DNA of 64,000 bases from Thermothielavioides terrestris NRRL 8126 (taxonomy: Eukaryota; Ascomycota; Sordariomycetes; Sordariales; Chaetomiaceae). How positions within the stretch are numbered: position 1 is the stretch's first letter; every line of letters starts with the position of its first letter. The stretch spans positions 2,666,001 to 2,730,000 of the forward strand of contig NC_016458.1 in NCBI RefSeq assembly GCF_000226115.1, written 5' to 3'. A program made the translations under genes and the position numbers. Below, piece by piece: positions 9,953-19,900 of the stretch. The notes beneath the pieces are model-generated. The model ran no database searches. It was not told where the DNA came from and saw nothing but the letters and a program-made list of their open reading frames with translations.

Positions 9953-12499
9953 GATGGGGGATTTTTGCAGGAAGGCGCTGTCCCCTCCCCCCAAGTATCA
10001 ATCCCACACCATGCCACTGGTGGGAATTTCTCGGCTGGATGTGACAATGATGTCGATGCGAGTTTCGACGTCAGGGCCGAGGAGAACAATGTTGAGAATT
10101 AATGGGACTGTGATTATGTGTAACTGGAAGCAGAAAATATCAGTGTCAAGCCACACAATCGGTTTTCTAATGAGGGAAAGAGGACCGCGGGGTAGTAATT
10201 GTCGGCGAAGCGTGTATGAGGGAACATCCAACTTGCCAGCAACCCGTGACGACTGACTGGGCACTTAAGGCGAGAAACGCTAGCTTAGCTGATTTGTGCT
10301 CGCTGTTGAGACCGCCAGCAGACACATTGGCACAAGCTAAAGCTTGTGCGACATCCATGACCACCCGACGCCAGGCAACAGGCCGAGTGGTTGCAGCTGC
10401 CCGCAGTGCAGAGTGCGTGCGGTATTTGCTTGCAATGCGCCGCCGAAAAGATCGGGTAGTCGCAGATGAAATGTCCAGGGGAAGGGTCTCACGTCAGGCA
10501 CAGCATAGAGAGGGAGAAGACAGGGATAGCATCTGGTCCCTCTACGCGGGTTTCAAAAGGATCTAATCAGTGGTTCATGTCTTGCCTGTGACGTGCTTGG
10601 GAGACTGGATGGAATGACACGGCCAGTTTAGGTGTGGCAGTCTCAGTCCTAAACCACTTCCCCTGGCGATGTACAACCATGGCATTGTGCGCCCATTGAG
10701 AGTAGTGCAAACGGGTACAAAGACCTCACCATCGCGACAAACACCGAGCCGGACTGACTCGCGCATTCCAGCAAAATCTCGCACAGCTCCGCCACACGGT
10801 GTCGCAGGCAAAGAGACATCTTCAAAGGAAGGCACGGTCAGGCCCTCGAACTCGACCCGCTTCTTCACCTCCGTCCTTCTATCGCCTCTACGGGCAGCAA
10901 CCCCAACCTGCACCTTCTCGAACTTCCGAACGAGGGAACAAAACTGCGATATATACTGGGCGGCGCCAAAATGCAAGCTTCTTTCGACAAAGTCGGCAAC
11001 ATCGCTCTAGAAACCCGATTTTCGTGAAGATTTGGAGCTTTAGTTAGTCCTGCTCACGTTAGCCCCTATCTTCAGTTGACGGTTGTGGACAAACATGACG
11101 TCGCTGTCAGGGGCGACGCGTCGCGCACTGGACAAGCAGGGCGGACCGCGTGCTCCGGAAAGAACCGAACCTCTTAACGCGCACAAAAATGGCCCCACAT
11201 CTGCGGCCTGCCAAGCTTCAGGGCCCTGCAAGTGGGTTTGGCTTGGTGAACTCGACGACCCGATTCCCGTGCCAGAGCCAACCAAGATCTGAGAAACAAC
11301 ACTCCAGACACGGGCGCCGGTACCCTTCACTAGTGTATAGTCGCAACGGGCTTTTGACCGAAAGGCGCCGATTTGGTTTGGATCTGCACGGGGCCTTGCC
11401 TGGATGCCGGATCCTCGGCCCAACCATCTGCCGTGTTCAGTTTCCTCGAACGGGTACGTCGCCTAACAGCAGCCAACAACTTCACTACACAAAGTTTGTG
11501 TGCATAGCACTCACTCACCCCCCCTTTCCTCCAGCATCCAGGCCTCACGACGACACTCTGCGCTGCAATTTTCTGGCAGCTTCTATGCCGCTGTAGTGTT
11601 CGCCGTGCTGTCGGCATTGACACAGCCCGTTTCGTGAAGGCTCCGGCTGCCTGCCAATTTAGGGGCCTTTTTATCCTGAATAACCTGCGCCGTGTTATTG
11701 GCGCTGGGTATTGCTTCCCCATTGTGCTTCCACTCACTCTACCTTACATGACACTCCCGCAGCCAAGACCTCCCAATCGTCACCTCTCCAGCTTCTTCCC
11801 CGGACCCCACGCTGCCGTGCATCCTGATCTGGACTTGGCAGGCGTCAAGCAGGGCCGACGTGAGAAGCAAATGCTGTGGGGGAACACCCCCATCCTCGTT
11901 CCAATCCGTCTTGGTCGGAGCCTTGGCCCTCGTTTCCGTTCATCTAACGTTAGCTATCCGCCTCCTTCGACCTGGAAACACCTTTCGCCAAGCACACCGT
12001 CGATCCCCTTCCCCTGTCCTTAATATACTTGCTTGCTGCATCAGTGCTGATGACCGACCTGCATCGGACCGCGAGCCGCCGTGTCTTCTCCGTCTCTCGC
12101 TCCCAGCGCCCGCGGTAAGGCCGCGGCGTCCGGGCCAGATGACGAACCATATCATTTGGAGGCCAGATAATTTGCTCATGCGATAGATTGCCCGCCTTGA
12201 CATGGCCTCCCCGTCACGGCAACCCGGTTGCCGTCAGCTGCCAAGCGGTGTGCATGGAATTGCCGACTTGGCCAGCGGCCCGCTCTCGACGACCTTCCCG
12301 GTCCTGGGAGCGGAGAGGCTTCTTCCAGCGTCCAGCCAAGTATAAGGCTCTCGTTGAGCCCCTTGGCTGTCCCGGTTCGACTGGTCTGCCAGCCGCTCAC
12401 TGAAGCTTTGTTCAAGTCTCTTGTCCAAGGAAATCCTCCTCCTCGCCTCGATAACCCCGGGATCACTGCCCCTAGGAACCAGCACACCTCGGTCCAATC
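9953..12499. other. 2.5-kb intergenic interval upstream of the AA9 gene
   Basis: No convincing gene on either strand; open frames are short and lack family character. It includes the promoters of the membrane-protein gene (left edge) and the AA9 gene (right edge). The only clear structured element is the perfect palindrome at 12216-12234. An unannotated non-coding RNA cannot be excluded. Confidence 0.45.
12216..12234. promoter_or_regulatory. Perfect 19-bp palindrome CGG-N11-CCG, candidate zinc-cluster activator site
   Basis: Seen: ACGGCAACC, one C, GGTTGCCGT, a perfect inverted repeat 266 bp upstream of the AA9 start codon. It contains CGG, eleven bases, then CCG, the Gal4-type half-site spacing, and internally CGG-N5-CGG. 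Known, from memory: the Neurospora cellulase regulator CLR-2 is reported to use a Gal4-like CGG-N11-CCG site and CLR-1 a CGG-N5-CGG-containing site. Inferred: a site for a CLR-type regulator of the LPMO gene. Not verified. Confidence 0.5.
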
Positions 12500-13277
12500 A
12501 TGCGGTTCGACGCCCTCTCCGCCCTCGCTCTTGCGCCGCTTGTGGCTGGCCACGGCGCCGTGACCAGCTACATCATCGGCGGCAAAACCTATCCCGGCTA
12601 CGAGGGCTTCTCGCCTGCCTCGAGCCCGCCGACGATCCAGTACCAGTGGCCCGACTACAACCCGACCCTGAGCGTGACCGACCCGAAGATGCGCTGCAAC
12701 GGCGGCACCTCGGCAGAGCTCAGCGCGCCCGTCCAGGCCGGCGAGAACGTGACGGCCGTCTGGAAGCAGTGGACCCACCAGCAAGGCCCCGTCATGGTCT
12801 GGATGTTCAAGTGCCCCGGCGACTTCTCGTCGTGCCACGGCGACGGCAAGGGCTGGTTCAAGATCGACCAGCTGGGCCTGTGGGGCAACAACCTCAACTC
12901 GAACAACTGGGGCACCGCGATCGTCTACAAGACCCTCCAGTGGAGCAACCCGATCCCCAAGAACCTCGCGCCGGGCAACTACCTCATCCGCCACGAGCTG
13001 CTCGCCCTGCACCAGGCCAACACGCCGCAGTTCTACGCCGAGTGCGCCCAGCTGGTCGTCTCCGGCAGCGGCTCCGCCCTGCCCCCGTCCGACTACCTCT
13101 ACAGCATCCCCGTCTACGCGCCCCAGAACGACCCCGGCATCACCGTGAGTGGGCTTCCGTTCCGCGGCGAGCTCTGTGGAAATCTTGCTGACGATGGGCT
13201 AGGTTGACATCTACAACGGCGGGCTTACCTCCTACACCCCGCCCGGCGGCCCCGTCTGGTCTGGCTTCGAGTTTTAG
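12500..13277 (+). CDS. AA9 lytic polysaccharide monooxygenase, secreted
   Basis: Two exons, 12500-13144 and 13203-13277, give 239 aa. This family (formerly GH61) cleaves cellulose and related glucans oxidatively using a mono-copper centre. A 17-residue signal peptide (MRFDALSALALAPLVAG) precedes His18, which becomes the mature N-terminal copper ligand. Other active-site residues visible: His93 in WTHQQGP (second histidine-brace ligand), outer-sphere His165 in LIRHELLALH, Gln177 and the axial Tyr179 in QFYAEC. Cysteines at 66, 105, 112 and 182 fit family disulfides. There is one catalytic domain only, with no CBM1 and no C-terminal extension. The short second exon encodes VDIYNGGLTSYTPPGG and the family's C-terminal PGPPVF-like motif (PGGPVW). 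Regioselectivity cannot be read from sequence. Confidence 0.95.
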
Positions 13278-13939
13278 GCGCATTGAGTCGGGGGCTACGA
13301 GGGGAAGGCATCTGTTCGCATGAGCGTGGGTACTGTGCTAATCGGCATTTTTCCTGCCATTGTAGCCACTGCATGGTCAGGGCGTGTGGTTTAGTCCGGC
13401 GGCTGAGTGGCTCGGAACGGCGAGCCCATTCAAGCTGTTGGCTGCTCGACGTAGCCTGGAAAGAGGGTTGCTTTGATACTGTGCGCTTCCCGCATTGAAC
13501 TTCGGTACATGACGGCTATTTTGCCGGATTCCGCTTGCTGCGGCCTCGTGCATATATGGCTGTGTGACATTCTTCCGCTCCCAACATGCAACACCAGGTC
13601 AAGTACAATATCGCAGCTCCAGAACCTAAAAGCCCGTGAGCAGGCAGCTCCTCACAATGAGCCATATAGGATCCACCATTGCAGTACGCCCCTTTTAAAT
13701 CACGTTCACGGAGATATGCTTCCTTAATCACCATCTGCCTCTCATGACTGGGGGCCCAGCGCCCAAGATCACGAATCGAACTTGTCCAGTGGCTGTTAGA
13801 ACGTGTACAGTACAGGGTACTGTACATAACGAGACCATCCAGCGAGATCCCTTCGCTCCTTAACGCGCCTCAACCAACCAGCCTCGCCGCACCAGCAATT
13901 CAAAATCCACGCTACCTACAGACAAGTAGGCAAACCCAT
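13278..13939. other. Intergenic region between convergent AA9 and GGCT-like genes
   Basis: Two 3' flanks meet here. The only structured element seen is a 10-bp-arm palindrome at 13804-13826 (separate entry). No gene is supported. Confidence 0.45.
13804..13826. repeat. Inverted repeat TGTACAGTAC / GTACTGTACA
   Basis: Perfect 10-bp arms separated by AGG. The right arm is part of a 13-mer, GGTACTGTACATA (13816-13828), that recurs in the same orientation at 15116-15128, on the other side of the GGCT-like gene. Confidence 0.7.
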
Positions 13940-14890
13940 CTACGGCATGAAATACTTCATATAACAAACCTCGCTCGCCCGCTCCGGCAGCTCCTCCTCC
14001 TCCTCGTTCTCCTCCTCCTTCGCCGTCGCCCCCTTCCCAACGACACACCCTCCCTTCTCGGGGGCAGACCCAAACCCCGAACCCGACGCCGGCCCCACCC
14101 TCCCCTCCGCTCCAGAATCAGCAGCCAAACGCACTTCTTCTTCCTTCCCGCTCTCTTGGTACTCCCCCCCATCGCCGCCCGTCCGAGCCGCCGGCCTGTC
14201 GCCCCACCAGGTAGCAAAGTCCTCGGCCGCGCACGCGAGCGGGACGCACGATTGCAGCAAGGCCTCCATGTGCGCCCGCGGCACGCCGGCGCGCAGCGCG
14301 TCGCTGATGAGCGCGATCATGCGCTCCGCGTGCTCTGGTCGGGGGCAGGAGCTGGGGGGTGGGGCGCGCTGGTGGTTGATGTAGATTAGCATTGGCACGG
14401 TTGTGGTGGTGGTGGCGGGGTCTGCTGTTGTTGCTGGAGCTGTGTGGTTGTTGTGGTTGTTGCTGCTGCTGCTGGTGGCGGGGGTGGTGGTGTTGTTTGA
14501 AGTGACATTGGTGGTGCGGTTCATGATTCTGTGAGTGGTGCTGGGGACGGTGGGAAGGCTGTCGTCTGTTTGCGAGGCGGGCCAGAACTCGACCGGCACG
14601 ATGCGCTTCTCGGAGGCGTGCGGCACGCCGAAGCCGCGGTCGATCTGCGCCTCATCGGCCGCGCTGAGGGCGTAGACGAAGCCCCAGACCTCGTCGTCCA
14701 CGCTGGCTCTCGCCGGGTCGGTGATAGGAGCTGAAGGGGCGCTGGTGGCACACCCGCGAGCGTCGTAGCCGCGCAGGCGGCCAACGCCGATGAAGGGCGA
14801 GCCCGGGCAGCCCAGCGCCATCTGGGTCCGCCAGAGGTTGCCGCCGAAGGCGAAGCAGAGCGTCGTGGGCGGATCTGCGGTGGATGTCAT
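13940..14890 (-). CDS. Gamma-glutamylcyclotransferase-like (AIG2/GGCT fold) protein
   Basis: Single exon, 316 aa. The N-terminus CFAFGGNLWRTQMALGCPGS and GVGRLRGY match the GGCT/AIG2 fold, whose usual motif is YGSNL; here it reads FGGN (15-18). The fungal C-terminal signature MLIYINHQRA...EHAERMIALISDALRAGVP is present. The position of the family's catalytic Glu, normally LDxxEGV, reads IDRGFGV (83-89): Phe replaces Glu. A Thr/Asn/Ser-rich low-complexity insertion of about 55 residues, encoded by imperfect GTT/GGT triplet repeats on the plus strand, interrupts the fold at about 112-167. The C-terminal 80 residues are Gly/Glu-rich and disordered. The fold is likely; enzymatic activity is doubtful. 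Confidence 0.78.
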   Translation of the reverse strand: MTSTADPPTTLCFAFGGNLWRTQMALGCPGSPFIGVGRLRGYDARGCATSAPSAPITDPARASVDDEVWGFVYALSAADEAQIDRGFGVPHASEKRIVPVEFWPASQTDDSLPTVPSTTHRIMNRTTNVTSNNTTTPATSSSSNNHNNHTAPATTADPATTTTTVPMLIYINHQRAPPPSSCPRPEHAERMIALISDALRAGVPRAHMEALLQSCVPLACAAEDFATWWGDRPAARTGGDGGEYQESGKEEEVRLAADSGAEGRVGPASGSGFGSAPEKGGCVVGKGATAKEEENEEEEELPERASEVCYMKYFMP

Positions 14891-15584
14891 CTTCCGCGCC
14901 GTTTTCTGCTTTCCCCCGCTGCGGTTACGATGGCGATGCGAGCCGAGTGTTTGGTTCTGAGGTCAATCGATGAAGGGGTTGGCAAGCCATTCAACAGCCT
15001 CCCTCAAGGGGAGGCGCTCAGTAGCGGAGACCGATGAGCGTGCCGTGCTCTTCCATGAACCCCTTGCAATGTTATTGGGATCAGGCACGAGTGCACATAT
15101 TGTGGTGGATTGACAGGTACTGTACATACCTTACCTACCAGGCAGTGCAGGCACCTTACATCATGGGGGTAAATTCCTGAAAGCCGCGGGAGATGCTTGA
15201 GACAGTGATCATGACAGCGGCTCAATGCGGGGTCCATTTGGACACAGGAACGGATGGACTCGCAGCTGAGGGAGCCCCTAACCCTATGCTGCCCCTCGTC
15301 TCCTTTCCCCCATCCGCGAACAACGTCGCACATTAATCATTACTCTCAACAGCGGAGCTATGGAACTTGTTAGACATGTGTATGGCGGTAGACCAACATG
15401 TTCTCGGTGATACATGCCCTGCCAGATTGAGACAGAGAGAAACCTGACAACATGCCACAACATGCCACAAAATGCCACACATAAAAAGCCACATAACGCC
15501 ACAACATGCCGCCCGCCATCGCGCCTTGCAACACAGTTGACCCCGTTCACACCTCCCTCAGACAAACTTACGCAACGCCTCCTC
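14891..15584. other. Intergenic region between SLC35F-like and GGCT-like genes
   Basis: Both flanking genes are on the minus strand, so this is the promoter of the GGCT-like gene and the 3' flank of the transporter. It contains a telobox-like CCCTAACCCTA at 15276-15286, a GGTACTGTACATA motif at 15116-15128 and the short tandem repeat listed below. No gene is seen. Confidence 0.45.
15451..15510 (+). repeat. Degenerate short tandem repeat of a CATGCCACAA unit
   Basis: CATGCCACAA occurs twice in tandem (15451-15470), followed by AATGCCACAC and further decayed GCCACA units with 5-10 bp spacing. It sits just downstream of the SLC35F-like stop codon, so probably in its 3' UTR. Confidence 0.75.
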
Positions 15585-16952
15585 CTAAACCTGCCCCCCG
15601 GCGCTCCCTCCGGCCAGCCCCCTCCTCCGGGCCTCGTTCAGCGCCTTCAGCTTGGCCGTGCCGATGCCCGCGACGCCGTCCTTCTGGTTGTCCCCGAGCC
15701 ACGGCTTCTTGGAGTCGCCCAGGATGCTGCCGGCCAAGAAGTAGATCACCAAGCCGCAGATGATGAGGACGAAGGCGATGGGGTACATCCAGTGCACGGT
15801 GTAGCCAAAGACCCGCGTGCCGATGATGACGCCCCAGAAGTTGGCGGTCAGCAGGTTGATGTCGAAGACGGCGGCGCTGCCCATGCGCAGGATGAGCGGC
15901 GCCAGCGAGTAGAAGAGGCAGAGGCAGAGCGTGTAGCCGACCAGCCAGCCGGCGACCTGGCCGTTCCAGGTGGCGCCCTGGAACGAGTCGCGGTCGAAGA
16001 TGGCGGCCTGCACGCCGTTGATGCACACGCCGAACAGGCCGAGGAAGGAGAGCACCTCGTACACGGGCCGCTTGCTGACGAACCACTCCTCGAAGACGTT
16101 GCTGAGGCCGTAGAGCGTGGCGCCCAGCAGCGCGAACAGGTCGCCCTTGAGCGCGTCGGGCGCGTCGCCGCCGTTGGCGCCCGTGATGTGGTCGCTCGCC
16201 AGCAGCACGCCCATGCCGCCGCAGCAGATGAGGATGCCGGCGAGCTGCAGCAGCCGGTAGCGCACGCGCAGCAGCAGGAACGAGACGGTGACCACGCAGA
16301 CGATGGACCAGAAGTTGATGAGCTGCGCCGACAGAATCGTCGTGTAGTCGTACCCCAGCACGGTGAAGTAGTTGCCTTCGACGTCGAGGAACGAGAGGAT
16401 GAAGTACTTCCAGCCGTCGCGCAGCACGATCTCGCCCCACCGCCGGAAGCCGTGCTGGTGCCAGGTGACGGGCAGCCAGATGAGCACCAGGAGCGCGTAG
16501 TTGAAGAGCGTCTGGAAGGCCGGGATGATGGTGTGCACGCTCGACAGGAAGCTCGTGAACGTGTTGGTGGCCGTGATGCACAGCGACAGGATCTGCCCGA
16601 CCGCGATGACGGCCCAGAAGTCGACCGTGAGCAAGTACGAGTACCAGTGGACGTCGCGCGCCTCGAGCTGCGAGAGTCCCGCGGCGACCGCCTCGGCTTC
16701 GGCCTCGGACGAGGGGGTTGAGCTCTCCCGCACGTCTTTGACGGGGTCGGCGGCGGCGCCGTAGTCGGCCGCGTCGGGCGCCGCCTTGGAGAGAACCGGC
16801 GCGATGGCCTCGGTAGGCGTTTCGGGAGTCATGTCGTCGTCGCTGAAGTCGAGTGATTGATAGCCCCTGGTCCGAGTGGCTAACTTGGGAAGGCCGAGTG
16901 GCGCAAGGAACCGGTCGTGGATCGTCTGCAGGAGTCCCGTCTCACCGAGCAT
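15585..16952 (-). CDS. SLC35F/DUF914-type membrane transporter
   Basis: Single exon, 455 aa from the chosen start (MLGETGLLQTIHDR, ATG at 16950-16952). The frame stays open upstream to 17033, but that part reads like leader. After about 100 polar residues come roughly ten hydrophobic helices of the drug/metabolite-transporter superfamily. They begin YLLTVDFWAVIAVGQILSLC and include NYALLVLIWLPVTW, the SLC35F signatures DVEGNYFTVLGYDYTTILSAQ and LINFWSIVC, and the second EamA-like half starting GDLFALLGATLYGLSNVFEE. A short basic C-terminal tail (KLKALNEARRR) is cytosolic. SLC35F substrates are poorly defined; none can be assigned here. Family assignment is secure. Confidence 0.9.
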   Translation of the reverse strand: MLGETGLLQTIHDRFLAPLGLPKLATRTRGYQSLDFSDDDMTPETPTEAIAPVLSKAAPDAADYGAAADPVKDVRESSTPSSEAEAEAVAAGLSQLEARDVHWYSYLLTVDFWAVIAVGQILSLCITATNTFTSFLSSVHTIIPAFQTLFNYALLVLIWLPVTWHQHGFRRWGEIVLRDGWKYFILSFLDVEGNYFTVLGYDYTTILSAQLINFWSIVCVVTVSFLLLRVRYRLLQLAGILICCGGMGVLLASDHITGANGGDAPDALKGDLFALLGATLYGLSNVFEEWFVSKRPVYEVLSFLGLFGVCINGVQAAIFDRDSFQGATWNGQVAGWLVGYTLCLCLFYSLAPLILRMGSAAVFDINLLTANFWGVIIGTRVFGYTVHWMYPIAFVLIICGLVIYFLAGSILGDSKKPWLGDNQKDGVAGIGTAKLKALNEARRRGLAGGSAGGQV

Positions 16953-19900
16953 ACAGCTTGAGACCAGGCGTTGATCACTGGGCCGCGCTCCAACGGTTGG
17001 AGTGCAGTACTTGATATTGACGGGAAGAAGCACAGCAAGTTCGTTGATACACCGCGTGTAAGTCTTTCTTACGTCCCCTCGAGCAAGCGCAAAGACTTCA
17101 AGTCGCTTGCCGCTTTAGCTATTGCGGTCTGGCTCGGCACATCCGGTGGTGTGCCGATGAGTTGAGAGAGCCGAGGAGTGCCAATCTCGCGTGGAACATA
17201 TGGTAGGAAGGTATGGTACGTTGGATGCCGAGACGTGCAGCGAAAATGCAAACGTCGGTGGCGGCGCCGCAGGTTACGCAACTCAGACGACCTTCTCGGA
17301 GCGGGGCGTGAGAACGCAGCAGGATGCAGGTCCCGCAGCAGAAAACCCACGAAATCACAAGCTCAGAAGTAGGCAGAACTTGTGTTCCACGGGACGAGTT
17401 CAGCTTGGCAATGGCAATGCTTTTAATCTGCAAAAGGATGCAGGCGCGAAGCTGAGCAAAAAAATTCTTCGCCTGCGGGGGATGGGGTTCCAAAACGGGG
17501 ATGTGGAGCCCGGAATCTGGTGTGACGCCGGGGTTGCCTTCCGGCCAAGTGGGGGCTGCCGTGCTGCTCATGCCGGCACGTGTACGGATGACCTGCAGAG
17601 CTCGGACGCGCGCCGAGGAAACCCTCTCCTTCCCCTCCGGTCTGCCCGTGATTTTAGCACTCGATGAGCCGCTGCATATGCGGATCCACATTCAACACCC
17701 AACACCCACTTCCAGCTCTCCCAGTCAGCCGGTAACCAGTCTCATGCGTTGCAGGTGGTATTGAAGCAGAACACCCGCTATATGTATTCCGCGCCGGCAG
17801 CGAACTTGGCGTGTCCAGAACCTTGCTCACTTCGACGCCACCTGCCACGGTCCGCAAACGCCTTTCCCTTCCGGGGTTCTCGCGCGCCAGCGACCCCCGC
17901 GCTTTCTGCTGCTCCATTACGCAAGAGCAACCAAGTTGTCCTTGACAGAAGACCTGATGATTCCCCTGTTCGGTCCACATTTCCAGGTGATGGAAGGCTC
18001 TCACAGCTTCTCAGCAGATAACCTGTTAGTCCGAGCTGGAGAAGCTTAATTGTTGGTGAATTGTGGAGCTGTTCGCTTATCAGCCAACCGAGAACTACAG
18101 TGCACAGCGAAAGGAGCTGATGAGACTCGCGCTGCCAGTCTCAGGCTGTATAATGGCGGGCAGGACAGGGTTGCACATGCTCCTCCTTGAAACGTAGTCC
18201 GTTGAGTACAATCGTTGCCACAAGACAGTCGAAATCGCAGTTCATGTGGGCGCGAGGTGAAGTGGCCTCTGCTTGGACTACACTACACTAGGTGCAAGAA
18301 CAGGGAGGGAAGTAAGCAGGTGAACTGCGTCTTTGCACCCATATTTGAACCTTCACTTATGTAGTACATACAGCCTCGCGTATAGGCTGGGGGAAATAAG
18401 CTTCAAGGACAGAGTCTCTCAGCGACAATCGAGACGGCTGGCGGTCGGCGCTGGCTACAAAAAGGGGCCGTCGACCCTCAAATACCGGAAAAGACCGGGT
18501 TCCATGGTGTCGGCGACGCTTCTGGAAGGACGGGATGCAGTGGCGAGCCGAAACTGCACCGAGAGCGGTTCATCAAAGCGGGGCGTGTGACACGATATGC
18601 TTGGCTTGCAGTTGGGAGGGGAACGTTGCCTGCATTTCGGCTCCTGGGATTGGATGGCAAGGCGGATTAACCCAAACCTGGAACTTACAAATATCGCTCG
18701 CTGTTTGTGAAGTGTACTGCGTACACGGTAGGTGCTGGACGTCTGAGTGAGTACGCAGTAAGGCCGTCGCTCAACAGAAGCTGTGGGTGGCGGAAGCATA
18801 CGCTTCACGAGCTGCCCTCCCTTTCGAGGCGATGCTGGGGAACGCGTTCAGGGAGAAGGGCAGTGTGGAAGATACACGACTGTACGTGGAGATTTCATGA
18901 GTCTATCATGCAAGGACAGTTTTGGGAACCCGGAGAACGTGATAAGAAGCAGCTTTCGCTTGGCGCTGGCAGCGCCCGCATATATCCCGCTGATGCCAAA
19001 ATTAGACTCGGCCCTCCCATGAGGAGTTCTCTGGGGGAATGCATCCACATCGGTTGACCGACACAAGTGCCTTTCCCTAGTGTAAACCGCTCGTAAACCG
19101 TGAGAGATAGTTCAAACAGACGGCTGTGTCCCGTGTCAGTGTCGTGTATATTTCCCGGGTAGCCGAGGTCCTGGGGTCTTTTTGCATTGCAAAGCCCGGA
19201 GATGCGCTGGACGGCGTAATATCTCATCCAACAACTGGGGCAGCCGAATCCAGAAGTTCCGTCGAGGGGTCACGTTATGAGGTCGTATGCGGCGCTTCGG
19301 CGAAAATACAGGCGGAGATCGGTCGGCAAGAACCGATGGACGGATGCAAGGAATTCTTCCATGGCCAACGGAAGTCGGTCACTCCACAGTATGTGCAAAC
19401 ATCCCGTTGACGTTCCTGCTGTAGAGTGCAGTTCGAGCGCAGGTATTTTACCCGGTTAGCGATCCTCAGTGTTCCCGGAGTTCAATCTTGATCCTCTCAA
19501 CCAGTGGTCTTCTTGTCTAGGAGGGCAAATGTATGGACAGGGACTGGGCCCCTTCTTTGTGTGTCCCGCGTCTGGAGAAATAACCGCCGTTCGGATGATG
19601 AAGACCCCTTACGGAATACACTATTGAATGGGGGAGCTTGGGAACGGCCCCACTCGACCCTTTCGAGGGTTTCCGGGTCCAAAACGCCGGGGTATGCCCG
19701 TCGCGTTTGTTCCAAGCCAGTTTCAAGGCAGCATGCCTCCCGCGTCAGGCACGAGCGTTCCCATCGACGGCGTTCTGGTGCTGGGCCGCGCCGTCTACAG
19801 AACAGTAAGGGACATAGGTGGTTAGTATACTAGGAGACCACTGCTCGCGGCCAATTGCCCGGGCTAATAAGAATGGAAAGGTAGGCTGGCGCGCAAATCA

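Noticed and set aside
12455..12460. CCCCGG as a CreA/CRE-1 site close to the AA9 start
   Set aside because: It matches the degenerate SYGGRG core, but such hexamers are frequent in GC-rich DNA and this one is only 40 bp from the ATG.
15414..16721. 435-codon plus-strand frame
   Set aside because: Antisense to the SLC35F-type transporter; composition typical of a complementary-strand artefact.
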